DNA from: Adiantum capillus-veneris
Taxonomy: Eukaryota; Streptophyta; Polypodiopsida; Polypodiales; Pteridaceae
Length of the DNA: 64,000 nucleotides
Assembly (NCBI GenBank): GCA_014529385.2
Contig: CM043945.1
Span: 155,378,741-155,442,740 of the forward strand
Direction of reading: 5' to 3'
Shown here: in pieces, positions 31,958-43,239 of the stretch
Layout of the letters: each line of letters begins with the position of its first letter
How positions within the stretch are numbered: position 1 is the first letter of the stretch
Made by a program: the position numbers and the translations under genes
Notes under the pieces: model-generated
Told to the model about the DNA's origin: nothing
The model's input: only the letters and a program-made list of their open reading frames with translations
Databases searched by the model: none

Positions 31958-33186
31958 TGTCACGTGACACATTCAATCCTATGTGTCCTTGGACAAGCTA
32001 CACCATAGCAGGGTTCTCGTCAGTCCAGTCGGTTTAGATTAAAAGTGATCTGGCACTTTTGTGAGTCTATTCGTAGACCATGCATGCCCAGTCACCTAGT
32101 GTAGATGCATATCCTCCAGTTGCACACAGCATGATCATCAGAATTCCCATCAGAATCCATCAGATTCAGTTAGGGGAATTTTCCAGTGCATTTAGCCTAT
32201 TTTCCCTATTTTTGGTATTTTTCACTTATTATTTTTAAGTGACTTTCCAACAAAAGTAGGTAGGGCAATTTTGCTAAGTCAATATATAAGCAAACCCAAG
32301 TTAGCACAATTGGGCAGATGAGCAAGGAGCACAGCAGGGTTTTCAAGCAATAGGTACTCCCTCCCTCTCTCAACAAGAACTCCCCAAGCCATCCTTGGTG
32401 AGCCATCCCCATCCAAGACCTAGCGCCATCCCATCTCCCTCTTGGCGTTTTTCCTCCAACAGCCATCGCCATCAAGGAACTCCCCTTTCCTGGCGTTTTC
32501 CCCCAGCCTTGCTTGATTGCAACCAACCCTTGCATCTAGCGTTAGCAGATCAACCTCACATGTATCAAGAACTTCAACGATTCCATCAGTGAGGCCAGCA
32601 GTGAAAACGCAGCCTCAACACAGCCTTAAGCCAGCGTTTTTCTGAGTTTTGGCCATTGATTTGCAGCAGCAAAAACGCAGCCTAAACATGCCAGAACCTC
32701 AACGTTTTTATCATAAGCATGAGCCTCGACAAACCAGTCATTTTCAGCCATAAAAACAGCAGTAAATCAGTCGTTTTCAGCCCACAAAGTGGTCCAGATT
32801 CTCAGCCATTACCCCTTTGTGGACAGCAGATAGAAGAGCATCGAATTCAGCCTTAAAGTCATCATCGTCGTCATCGGCATAGTCCCTGTTTGCATCAGTC
32901 TATGCATCATCATTGTACACCTTTGTGCAATCAAAAGTAGACCACTCTCGCCGACGAGAGTGGGGGCTTCGGAGGATGGTTTTACAAACTCTCGCGTGTC
33001 GTATCTCTCTTCTCTCTCTCAGTCTCATACACTTGCACGCACAATATCCACTCACTTTGTTCGTGATCATAGCACTCTCCATAAAGCTGGAAGGCTCTCT
33101 CCTTCCCTAAGAACTAAAAGGAACCTTTAGCAAATATAGATCACTAATCTTGAGAAAATACAACATTCATTCCGCTGCACCTTACA
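31958..33186 (+). mobile_element. Solo LTR inserted in gag, with target duplication TATTC
   Basis: It starts TGTCACGTGACAC and ends CCTTACA. The five bases TATTC occur directly before (31953-31957) and after (33187-33191). Gag residues run into it on the left and resume on the right, which proves insertion. It has TATATAAGC near 32281, the same 9-bp stem hairpin as the 5' LTR at 32942-32963, and GCGTTTTT-like motifs. It is the product of LTR-LTR recombination of a later insertion from the same family. Confidence 0.93.
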
Positions 33187-34668
33187 TATTCATTCTTGGT
33201 TGCATCAATTTAATGCTTATTTTGCGACAACTAAGAAGACAGAAAATAGCACGTTTTGACAGCAACCATGTACCTTGCCGGTGATGCCATTAATTGATAC
33301 CACGCACAAGAGGCACAGTTAGCCGTGCACCTAGAGGAAGCCGACGAATGCACGCCCCTTTTCTTCAATTGGGTTGATTTCCAAGACAAGTTCAAGGCGC
33401 GGTTTATGCCACCTCAGTACCTCGCACGATTGAAGGACGATTGGCGCGCTCTCAAGCAAAATGTTATGCCGGTTATGTCTTTTTCTAATCGTGTTTTGCA
33501 GCTAGATACCCAATTACGCAAGTCGGATGATGAGCGCAAAGAGGCATTCCTTTATGGATTGGACGAGTATATCAAGTACGATGTCGAGGTGCTCGATCCA
33601 ATCGATCTCAACAAGGCGGTAGCGATTGCTCTCGCGCAGGAGATGAAGCACACCAAGGGAAAGACTAAGGAGAACAAGACTTCCACAAGTACCTCGCAAA
33701 CTTCTCAGAACCCTCAGAATGGTACGAATGGTAACTCTTCTAACTAATCTTCCAACAGTCTCTCAGAAAAGAATTCTTCCAATGAATCTAAGGGTAAGGC
33801 TAACACAATTGCTAAACCTAAGCTTACTCGAGATGAAAAGGTAGCACAAGGAATTGTAGGAGGATACATCACGTCGGAAGAGCAAAGCACTTATTCTAAG
33901 GAAGGTCGTTGTTTTCATTGTCACATTAAGGGTAACATAAAAAGAACATGTTTTAAGCTTGAATCGAATGAATCTAAAGAATTCACAAAACCCACTTCCT
34001 CTGTCAATGCAATTAATGATAACACGAGTGTGCCTAAAGTGTCTCTTGACCCTCCCATTGATGATTCTCTCATTAAATTTTATGGTCAGGTGTCGGGGCA
34101 GCGTTTTGTCATATTGTTTGACCCAGGTAGTATGCATGATGTGATCAGTCCCTCTCTTGTTGAGAGAGCCCGCCTAGAAGTTAGTCAGAGATCTCCTCTC
34201 GAGGTCCCTGGCTTTGTTCCCGGTATGGACACTCTCATCACGGAGGAGTGCCTTGGTGTGTTGTTTGCAATTCAACAAGCAGCCTTTACTAGAAGATTTG
34301 TTGTCTCTCCTCTCTCAGGATGTGATATGATTTGGGGCATTCGATGGTTTCGTGATGTTAACCCTCTCATTGATTGGGAGGCTAATACTTTCACTCTCAA
34401 TGCCAAAAGTGATTCTCCCATTGTCATTCATGGAGAGGACATTGTTCATTTTCCCTCTCTCATTGCTAATATGCAGGACAAGATTGAAAGGATTAAGGAG
34501 AAGGAGACTCTGTCAGTCTCTTCTTCTCCAAAGCATGACACACAAGATTTTCATGATTATGAGAAACATGATGATGATTTGAATGCCAATGATTTGCATA
34601 ATGATTTGGATGACAATGACAAGCATGATGATTTGCATGATCAAGATGTGATTTCTCACAAAGCATGA
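33187..34668 (+). pseudogene. gag C-terminal part and protease of the gag-protease element
   Basis: After a frameshift near 33255, gag continues (MYLAGDAINWYHAQ, WVDFQDKFKARFMPPQYLAR). A TAA at 33745-33747 interrupts it. The zinc knuckle at about 33910 reads CFHCHIKGN, with Asn replacing the His ligand. Protease follows: active site ILFDPGSMHDVIS (DPG is usual in many plant gypsy proteases, so not necessarily a defect) and MIWGIRWFRDVNPLIDW. From 34555 the product becomes Asp/His-rich, and the frame ends at 34668 because of a 40-base duplication. Confidence 0.82.
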
Positions 34669-34700
34669 TGATTTGCATGATCAAGATGTGATTTCTCACA
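34621..34700 (+). repeat. Exact 40-bp tandem duplication that breaks the frame
   Basis: Bases 34621-34660 are repeated identically at 34661-34700. As 40 is not a multiple of three, the second unit changes the phase, and the upstream frame stops within it. Confidence 0.97.
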
Positions 34701-35287
34701 AGCATTATGAGCTGCATGAAGATGATGTGATTGTTCACAAGGATGATGTGTTAGTGGATGCTTTTTCTAGCGAAGCTAACCTCGTTGCAGATTCAATCAA
34801 TCACGAAGAATCAATCTTGGCTTTCGAGTCGCGGTCCACAGATCCCCCACAAGAAGATTCGATAGATCCCAAAGAACCTCCACAGGATGATTCGCTCATT
34901 CAGGAAGAACCGATCTTGGCTCTCGAGCCTAGGTCCAAAGAACCCTCACAGAAAGTATTATGTGTTCGCATGATTGATATGCACGCATTGTTCGAGTGTT
35001 TCATTCGTGATCATTTCCTGTATTTTAGTCAACGTCTTTATGTAATCCCTTTTCCTAGGCATGACATATTGTACGTTGAGCACGTTTCACTCATGAATGA
35101 GGACGGATGTATGCAGATTTTTCATGAAAAGCTGAAAAGTATGCATTCAAGGAAGTCACATTCCATGTCTATTCCTTGGCATGACACATTTGTAGAACGA
35201 GCACATGAAAATATGAGCACCAAGCATGGGCATTTCCATTGTGAATTACCAAAGTTGATTACTCTAGATCATAAGAGAAAGATTTGA
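34673..35287 (+). pseudogene. Acidic C-terminal ORF of the gag-protease element, unknown role
   Basis: Continuation of the protease frame in a shifted phase. It contains Asp/His-rich repeats (HKDDVLVD, HEDDVIV), then duplicated Glu/Pro segments (SRSTDPPQEDSIDPKEPPQD, EEPILALEPRSKEPSQ), and a basic His-rich end. No enzyme motif is visible where a polymerase would be expected. A final in-element frame near 35570-35674 precedes the polypurine tract. I do not recognise a function. Confidence 0.55.
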
Positions 35288-35693
35288 TCTCATTGTTTGC
35301 GTGTATGTGGTGAGTGGTTTAGCACTCCGTCTATTTGTTCATCTACATTGTATGCACAGTCTATTAGGACGACAAGATTTTTTCCACTCACTTTACATGG
35401 AATAGGTATGTTCATGGTTTTGTGTTGGAAGTGGTTTCAGGAATTTTCAGCCATGGAGATTCTTGAAGAACAACGAAGCATGACTCTCAACAAAGTTGAA
35501 GCATTGAAGGAGCCACACATGACTTTGTGTCGCTTTCGGCGCGGCCCAAAGAAGCAAGCTTTGCAGACCTTTATGAAGTTCAAGTACCGTACGACCCACA
35601 CATCAGAGTGGGCTAGCGTAGAGTCCCTTCCAGGATTCCGGATGCTATTGGCGATCTCCCTCGACGCCATATAGTTTGGTACCAGTACCTCAC

Positions 35694-35709
35694 TTTGAAA
35701 AGGAGGGGA
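35694..35709 (+). promoter_or_regulatory. Polypurine tract
   Basis: TTTGAAAAGGAGGGGA lies directly before the LTR start TGTCACTTGACAC. Confidence 0.85.
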
Positions 35710-35945
35710 TGTCACTTGACACATCTAACCCTATGTGTCCGTGGACAAGCTACAGCATGATCAGGGTTCCAGTCAGTCCAGTCAGTCTAGATTAGAAGTG
35801 ATCTGGAACTTTTGTGAGTCTATTCGTAGACCGTGCATGCCCAATCACTTAGTGTAGATGTATCCTCTGGTTGCACACAACATGATCATCAGTATTTCCA
35901 CCAGAATCCATCAGATTCCATTGAGGCAAGCTTTTCCATGCATGG
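35710..35945 (+). repeat. Truncated 3' LTR of the gag-protease element
   Basis: It matches the first ~230 bases of 29736-30985 and 31958-33186 (TCTATTCGTAGACC.TGCATGC, GTAGATG..TCCTC). Similarity fades after about 35945. Confidence 0.88.
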
Positions 35946-38131
35946 GAACCCCCCCATATTTTTTCTCTTTTACCAAAAATATTTCCTATTATATAAGTTA
36001 CTTTTGATTTTTTTTCCTTTTTCACAAACCTTTTAGCCTTTATTAAATAAATAATACTTATGCTAATCAATCACGATGTAGCATAATAAGTAAGCTTTCT
36101 TTGTTGATCTCTCTTTTGACCTTAAAAATATTAAATATATATATTCTAGTATTTTCTAATATATTTTTTTCATGTATATATATTATTCCACTCTACCAAA
36201 TATTTTATTCACTAGTTTTCATTTTCAAACCTCAACCCCACTTTCAAATTTCAATAATACCTCCATCTAGATGATTGCCAATCTTTTCAACACTCTAGGT
36301 CATGTTTTCATACACATGAAGGAGCTTACACTTGAAGGCAAGAGAGAAGTCCACTCAAAGGGGACCACCAAAAGACTTTTGCAACCACAAATAATACATT
36401 ATTTGGCTGAATTTTTTAAGTAAAGAAGAACCCCGAATCTGAAGGAGCGTTCAACATGAAAGATGTAGCTCGTGATTTCAACTTTTAGCTCAATTTTTTT
36501 CAGAATTTTTGGAGTTATGAACACGGAGATATGATTTTTGTAGTGGACCCCAGTTTTCTCATATAATGGTGACATAGGCCATCCCCACTTTTCTTCCTTC
36601 TAGAATGGCTATGGTTCTACAAGTCTTCAAGCATGATTACAAGAGACAAGGCTCTTTTAATGAGGTCTTGGCTAGTCTAGAGTAATTCTATCACCATTTT
36701 TGGAGGATCCATCCTCATCAACAAATATCCACCTTCGACAACCTCTCTTATAATTTTCTTACCTCTCTCTTCTCTCCCTAATAAGCTTATGTCTATCCAA
36801 AGCTAGACTATTGTAAATATTTCCTATCCTCCACATCCTATCCACATTCTCTCTTCTCTCTCTATTGACTCTGGTATTTTAAATAATGAGGAGACAAGAT
36901 GGGAGCCACAGTCACATGCACCCCATTTTCCTAGTCACCAAAGTGGGACACTCACCTCAAATAGAAATATTGCTAAATCCTTCCCTCCTTCCCTATATAA
37001 GGAGGCCATGAGAGCTCACTTGGGAGAGACACCGGGAGAGGACACACACACACACACACACACCTATCCATACACACTCTTGTGCTACATGCTTGTAGCA
37101 TGAACCCTAATCACATAATCACAACACCATCATCATCACCATCACCATGCACAAAAGATGAGCACCACACCTCCACACCACTTGTAATTAAGGGTTGAAG
37201 GCACAATTTCAAGAAGAAGGGTGGACACACTCATGATATTCCTCGCCATCAACTCCCATCTCTCCATTATGCCTCCTACGATCTTGTTCCCTTCTCATTT
37301 TCCTGCCATACGCTACCTCAAGCGTGTGCTTTTCTAAAAGCATACCGGTCATACAAAAGAGCAGAAAAAGCAAACCAAAGACTACTGGAATTTTATTTGA
37401 AGAAGCTTCGTGCTCCGACCCCGTACTTATTAGCCACTCTCACCCTTACTTCATCGCGCATCGGCGCGCTCCCGTCTTCACCACTCATGTCTTACAGGGC
37501 ATAAGCCATAAAGATCACTTTGCTAGCAAAGGATCCAAGATTTGTTTCGAGCTGTTTGTGTTTCTCAGAGGCAGTGTCATGCAGATGTTGATCTCTATAG
37601 CTACCAAGCCGCACACTCCAAGGACTTGGCAAGCTTTCAAGAAATTTTTTTTGCCCGAAGTTATATGGTTTTTGACATTTTCCTTCGGATTGCAACTTCT
37701 GGCAAAGTGGAGTATCCTGAAATGCTTGCCATGAAACCCTAGCAGATTATAACTTGAAATTTCTTGACATCTCTCAGTAGATGACCTTGGAGGTCCAGTG
37801 TGATTGCTATGTTTTCGGACTACCATCGCCGCTAGAGGAACACTCTTTGTCCAAGAGCTGATGGACCATGCTATGCTCGGCTACGACCTTATGGAATGAA
37901 CCTAACCCTAATTTTTGGTGCAGGTTTCAAGATGGAAAGTGAGTCTACTTTTCGAGCTCGACTGATGTCGAGATTGCTTTTTAAGTTTGAATTTTGTTTG
38001 AGAACTTGTTTGGTGATCCTGTTGGAATTTGTTTGAAATGGATGGTATCTGTTTTGAACCTGTTTGGTGCCGATTTGTAATGTTTGACTTTGGTTTTAAT
38101 ACTAGTTTCATTGATTGGTGATTTTACTCTG
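35946..38131. other. Unassigned; LTR-like promoter near 36994
   Basis: TATATAAGGAGGCC at 36994-37007 followed by a (CA)n run (37040-37067) and ATC repeats resembles an LTR promoter and leader. The frame 37324-37734 is split over two phases; SQRQCHADVDLYSYQAAHSK is protein-like but unrecognised. Nothing else is supported. Confidence 0.4.
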
Positions 38132-38684
38132 AAAATGCTGGTTGATCTGCTGAATTTTGAAAACGCTAGGCTGATCTGGTACTAGATGGGGAATCTGGCG
38201 AGGATCCGTGGGAGCGGGTTGCCGCTAAGGCTGAAAACTAAAAACGTTGGGCTGTCTGCTGAAAACTGAAAACGCCAGGCTGATCTGGGTCTTCTTCTTC
38301 TTGAGATAACGCTAGGGCTCCTGCTGAGGTGCTGCCTGCTTGCTGGGTGCCTGCCTCCTTGTGTCCCTGTGTCTTCTGCTTCTATTGAGTGCCCAATAGG
38401 TTTCTGTTATAGATCTTTAGCAATTTGCCCTACCTACTTTTCCAACAAACTTACAAAAAGAATTCCAAAAGTCACTTTTAAATAAAATGACCTATTAGAG
38501 GTGGTTCACGCGGTAAAATGCCTGCATGATGAAATGACTGTTCTTGTGTAAGAGAGGGTATGCAAGTGTGACTGGCATGCACGTCCTGCTAGAGTCTGGT
38601 GCCAGGCTCAGTCCTAAGCTAAGACTGACGCTAGACTATGGTAGAAGCGTGTCCACGTGGTGCAAGTGAAGTGCACATGTGACA
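38132..38684 (-). repeat. 3' LTR (truncated) of the short element
   Basis: It matches 40208-40766. On the minus strand it starts TGTCACATGTGCAC after the tract TTTTAACAAGGGGGGA (38685-38700), and it is cut at its far end. Confidence 0.85.
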
Positions 38685-39307
38685 TCCCCCCTTGTTAAAA
38701 GTGAGGCACAACTGCCGAACTTCTATCTGTACTCTTGATGCTGATTGATGAATGCTCCTGATGCTGCGGATGCACAAATTGATGCAGATTCCTCTAAAAC
38801 CAGGGATCGATGGTACTGCGGATGCCGTGGGTGTTGTGGGTACTGCTGGCGATGCAAACACCGTGTAAGGGTCACTGTCCAGCCTTACTACGATTGCCGA
38901 ATATCAGCCTGGGCTCTATACCAGATAGTGCTGACTCTGCTTGCTGTAGCAAGAGCTATTCCCCGAACACTGACTGTGGTGAAAACATTACCGGTGTTGA
39001 TGGATTGAGGTGTGGTTCCTGAGTCCTTTCCAAAAGGTTAAATGACAAGGGAATATGCTACATGCGAATGCGAATGCAAATGCAAAAGACGTTAGGGATC
39101 TTGTCTCCAACTCCTTCCATATCCGCATACAAGGCTAGGAGATCTTGATACTCAAGATCTGGGCTCTCATGTATCCGATGTCGATCTTCCTTCAAAGATA
39201 TGGCAATGAAGATGGGATCTGGTAAGTCCATGGTCAGGACTCAAAGATTCTTCTTTAGGTTCTTGATGGTTCTTCCCTTGAGTTTGAGAAGCCGAAGCAC
39301 GCATAGA
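38685..39307 (-). other. Interior of the short LTR element
   Basis: Polypurine tract at 38685-38700, then about 600 bases without conserved coding motifs. The frames here lack any gag or enzyme signature. Confidence 0.6.
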
Positions 39308-39320
39308 GCTCTGATACCAA
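39308..39320 (-). promoter_or_regulatory. Primer-binding site TTGGTATCAGAGC (minus)
   Basis: Directly adjoins the LTR end CCTGACA on the minus strand. Confidence 0.9.
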
Positions 39321-40766
39321 TGTCAGGTGCAACGGAAGAGAAAAAGGATTTGTTCGGATCTAATACTCCGTACACAAACACAAGGGACACTTTACTTCAC
39401 TTGAAAGAACCGAACTGAACTGAAAGAAAGAGAGAAACGAGAGAGAGAAAAGAGAAGACCCAAGGATGCCGGGTCCCAACTCTCAAGGGCCCCCTTGCTC
39501 TGTTGCCAAAGCAAGTACTTTCTTTATTCTTGCACAATGTTGCTACAATGACTAAATGTTGAGATGCTGATGCTAATGGGTTCTGATGTTACAAATGCTG
39601 GGTACTGAGGTACTGAAGGGGACTATGTCGAAGACGATAATGTTGACGACGGGTATTGCAGGTAATATGTTGAAGACGGGGAGGTCGACGACAAGGTCTA
39701 TGTTGAAGACAATGAAGTTAATGACGAGGTACTAAGGGTCTTTGTCGGCGACGGTACTATGTCGAAGACGATGAAGTCGACCACGGTTCTATGTCGAAGA
39801 CGATGAAGTCGGCCACGGTTCTATGTCGAAGACGGTGATGTTGACGACAGGTGCTGCTAGTCTATGTCAACGACGACGACGATGGTGACTATGACGACGA
39901 CGACGATGACAATGGTGTCGTCGTCAAGTCCGGGACTTCGATGACGATGACGATGACGAAGTTGTCGTCGTCAAGATAGGGATCAGTGATGACGATGACG
40001 AAGGTGTCATCGTCAAGATAGGGATCTGCGATGACGATGTCGAAGACGACAATGTTGTCGAGGACGAAGGCGTCAAGGCTGAAAACTGAAAATGCTAGAT
40101 GCACTCCTTGGGATCAGCTACTCCGAGGATACTGCGGCCTGGATCTGCAACCGCTTTGCCAGGCTAGGACTGAAATGCAAAAACACTAGCTAATCTAGCT
40201 GCAATCTGAAAACGTTGGTTGATCTGCTGAATTCTGAAAACGCTAGGCTGATCTGGTACTAGATGGGGAATCTGGCGAGGATCTGCAACCTGGTGGGAGC
40301 GGGTTCTCGTGAGGCTAAGGATGAAAACTAAAAATGCTAGGCTGTCTGCTGAAAATTGAAAACGCCAGGCTGATCTGGGTCTTCTTCTTCTTGAGAAAAC
40401 GCTAGGGCTCCTGCTGAGGTGCTGCCTGCCTCCTTGTGTCCCCGCTTCTTCTGCTTCTACTAAGTGCCCAATGGGTTTCTTTTATAGATCTTTAGCAATT
40501 TTCCCTACCTACCAACAAACTTACAAAAAGAATTCCAAAAGTCACTTTTAAATAAAATGACCTATAAGAGGTGGTTCATGTGGTAAAATCCCTACATCAT
40601 GAAATGACTGTTCTTGTGCAAGAGAGGGTATGCAAGTGTGACTGGCCTGGACATGCACGTCTTGCTAAAAGCTCATGAAGGTGCAAGGCTCAGTCCTAAG
40701 CTAAGGCTGACGCTAGACTATGGCAGAATCGTGTCCACGTGGAGCAAGTGAAGTGTGCACCTGACA
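39321..40766 (-). repeat. 5' LTR of the short element
   Basis: 1446 bases, starting TGTCAGGTGCACAC and ending GCACCTGACA on the minus strand, with TATAAAAG at 40479-40486. It contains the GAC-rich minisatellite at 39600-40080. Confidence 0.88.
39600..40080. repeat. GAC/GTC-rich minisatellite inside the LTR
   Basis: Three near-identical 32-base units start at 39758, 39790 and 39822 (TATGTCGAAGACGATGAAGT), flanked by looser repeats and GACGACGATGAC tracts. The minus frame rich in Asp/Val is a by-product. Confidence 0.9.
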
Positions 40767-41384
40767 TTACTCGCAGGTGGAGAAGTGAGAAATACTGTTT
40801 TGGTATTGTTTGAAAACCTCAGAACGACGCAGGCCGATGCCTGGGGAGCGTTCCATTGTATGCTAGAAAACCTCCGAACGACGCAGGCCGATGCCTGGGG
40901 AGCGTTTGGTTGTATGATTGCGGTCTAGGGAGCGTTTGGTTGTACAGTCCTCTGAATTCATGGCCCGGACCTTTTTAGGTTATTTGCGGGGGGAGTGACG
41001 AGGTAGTCGTTGAGTAGCTTCATACCGCAGACCATTTGTCTCGGGGGAGTGCTCAGCGGCGCTGTTTGTTGTGTCTTGTAACATGCATATGTAAGCATTT
41101 GTGTTGCATTGTGATGTGCCAACCACTGAATATTCCTAATTGGATGAGATTGCTTGGGTCAGTGTAATTTTAGTGCATCAAGACACTCGTGGAAGATCAG
41201 TGTGGTCTGAGTGTGATGGCTAATTTTACTACGTCGGAATATCAAGAGTTCTGATTTGGACGAAAGGAGAAGCCAACTCCTTGATCAAAAGAGCCGAAAG
41301 GAGAAGCCAACTTCTTGATCAAAACAGCCGAAGGGAGAAGCTAACTCCTTAACAAAAAGAGAAAACTGATTGGCCCTCGTAGTG

Positions 41385-41444
<60 letters not shown>

Positions 41445-41979
41445 CGATGGGGTCTGAACCAACCCTCTCAAGTGCCCCCCACACCGTTGCCGATGTGGTA
41501 TTTGCGTTTGATTGCATAAATGGAATGTACACACATGCAATACCTCAAGTGCAGACTCTACTGACTCGAATGGTCAATGTTGCCGCAGTAACGCCTCGAG
41601 ATGAGGCACCTATGGGTGTCACAAACTGCTGACGTGTCAAAGCCCTGAAGAAGGGAGCCAACTTGTAGATGTCGGCCGAGGGGCCTAAACCCTAAGAAGA
41701 ACAAGTAATAGAAGAAGAAGTCCTACCAACTTATGGGGACCCCATCCGATGAGGCCCCAGGTGACATAAAGAATTTAAATAAAGCTGGACTCTCTCACAC
41801 ACACAAAAGACTTGCACAAACTGATGATGTGGCAGATTTTCAAAAATTGCGCCGGCATGATGACATGGCAGGCTGTATGGATTTCCGCGTTTTGCGTTGA
41901 CTGTTGTGCGAATTTCTGTGATTTACGCTGACAGGTTTTTGGCATTGCTTTTGGACCGAAGCTTTTGAGTTTGAAGGCT
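40767..41979. other. Tandem repeats and (GA)n, no gene
   Basis: A 54-base unit occurs at 40812 and 40866 with a partial third (GACGCAGGCCGATGCCTGGG). A 34-base unit is repeated three times at 41261-41363 (CGAAAGGAGAAGCCAACTCC). A GA array lies at 41386-41442. Bases 41130-41225 resemble 43540-43640. Confidence 0.8.
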
Positions 41980-42431
41980 TTTCATGTAAACTGCTTTTGG
42001 GGCCTAGGGCCTTTAAATATGTGCTAAGGGCTCATTCTTTGGCATGCTTCCTGGAGAATAAGCTTTCAGCTAGATATTGTGGTCCGTTCTTGATCACAAA
42101 GAAAATTGGCCAAGTTGCCTACAAACTGACTCTTCCTTCGGATGTTAGTGTACATCCAGTGTTTTATGTCAGCCGCCTTAAAGTGAAATTGGGCGAAGCC
42201 GACGTTGTGCCTATCGAGGAAAATGTATGGCAAGATATGCAAATTGAGTATATTCCTCAAGAACCAGAAGCAGTTTTAGATCATCTTACCCGTTATTCGC
42301 GCCAAAAGGCTTATGACAAGTACTTAATTAAATGGAAGGGTCAATCTGAAAGGTTTGCTACTTGGGAACCTATTAGAGCTTTGAAGGCTCAGTATCCCCA
42401 CTTCATTGATGAGGACATCAATGGTTCTTAA
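41980..42431 (+). pseudogene. Chromovirus integrase C-terminus with chromodomain (5'-truncated)
   Basis: The frame carries the integrase C-terminal segment (ENKLSARYCGPFLITKKIGQ, HPVFYVSRLK) and then a chromodomain (PEAVLDHLTRYSRQ, DKYLIKWKGQ, ATWEPIRALK), the targeting module of Ty3/gypsy chromoviruses, which bind histone marks. It ends in a proper stop just before the polypurine tract and LTR. Everything upstream of about 41980 (gag, protease, RT, RNase H, integrase core) is missing. Confidence 0.9.
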
Positions 42432-42815
42432 GGGGGGATGTTATGTCCCGCTCACAGGAGAGGGGATCTAGCCCAGATGCCGTCGGGATGAGCGTCGAAT
42501 GTCCGGGCGGACGTAGTGTGAACACGGCCAGTGTGGCCGGCCATTATTATAAAAGGGAGGCAAAGGCCTCATTTGTAGTTATCGACCCCCACTGGCAGAG
42601 AGCTAGTGGTTAGCCCGCGAGGCTAGGAGTGCGCGAGGTCACCTCGAGGAGGTGAGGCCGGGTGGTATGGGACGCTTGGTCTTACAGGTTCACGCCTAGG
42701 TCCTCGGACGTTGGCCCAGCACGAGGGAGCTGCCGGATGGTGGCTATGGTAGGGTGGTTCGTCCGACGGATATCTGTAGGCAGTCCATGTAGCCGGGATA
42801 TCCTTCCTCTTGTTC

Positions 42816-42862
<47 letters not shown>

Positions 42863-43009
42863 CATCTGTACCTCTCTCATTTCCTCTCTTCAAAGAAATA
42901 AAAGGAACCATCACTCAAGCTAAAGTAATCACTACCGCAAGGAAAGAAGTAAGGATCTGTGAAAGTGAAAACGTAGATCTTCACCATTTCAATTCCGCTG
43001 CACCTGACA
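42430..43009 (+). repeat. 3' LTR of the chromovirus with polypurine tract
   Basis: AAGGGGGGA (42430-42438) precedes the LTR, 42439-43009, starting TGTTATGTCCCGC and ending CCTGACA. TATAAAAG is at 42548-42555, and a (CT)n array is at 42817-42860. The first part recurs inverted at 29258-29413. Confidence 0.9.
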
Positions 43010-43010
43010 C

Positions 43011-43235
43011 CTTTCAAGGGTGAAGTGCCAGAAGATTGGGAGCCTGAGGAGCAACCATAGATAGAAGAAACAGATGAAAATCTTATACCTGAAGAGGTCC
43101 TAACACACAAGGAAAGGAAAGTTAAGGGTAAGCTAGGCCGCAAGTATTTGGTCTAGTTTCAAGAACTATCCAGCTCTTCATGCAAAGTACATGAGGAGGA
43201 ACTGCAAATACTCCTAAATTATTACTTGAGGCTTT
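43011..43235 (+). pseudogene. Fragment of another gypsy pol C-terminus
   Basis: Directly after the LTR end, a frame reads PEDWEPEEQP, IEETDENLIPEEVLTHKERK and GKLGRKYLV, interrupted by TAG codons. It resembles the end of a different gypsy polyprotein, so the chromovirus LTR probably lies inside it. Confidence 0.5.
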
Positions 43236-43239
43236 TGGT

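Larger units (their letters stand above)
29736..35945 (+). mobile_element. Non-autonomous LTR retrotransposon (gag-protease only), nested
   Basis: 5' LTR 29736-30985, Met-type primer site, gag, zinc knuckle, protease, an acidic His/Asp-rich region, polypurine tract 35694-35709 and a truncated 3' LTR from 35710. No reverse transcriptase, RNase H or integrase motifs occur between them. This fits gag-only (TR-GAG/LARD-like) elements mobilised by enzymes of a relative. A solo LTR of the same family (31958-33186) is inserted in gag. The region contains frameshifts and stops, so this copy is dead. Confidence 0.85.
38132..40766 (-). mobile_element. Short non-autonomous LTR element, related to the gag-protease family
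   Basis: On the minus strand: 5' LTR 40766-39321, primer site 39320-39308, interior of only 623 bases, polypurine tract, and 3' LTR 38684 to about 38132 (truncated). The LTRs match over ~550 bases. They share with the gag-protease family the start TGTCA, the primer type, TAGCGTTTT motifs and the block GTAGGTAGGGCAA..TTGCTAA, so it is a deleted relative. It codes for nothing recognisable. Confidence 0.85.

Noticed and set aside
32206-32592. ORFs inside the solo LTR
   Set aside because: They lie in the LTR and have no conserved counterpart in the related LTR at 29736-30985.
34081-34140. DPG in place of DTG/DSG read as a dead protease
   Set aside because: DPG occurs in two unrelated elements here (also 46018-47544) and is common in plant gypsy proteases, so it is not evidence of inactivation by itself.
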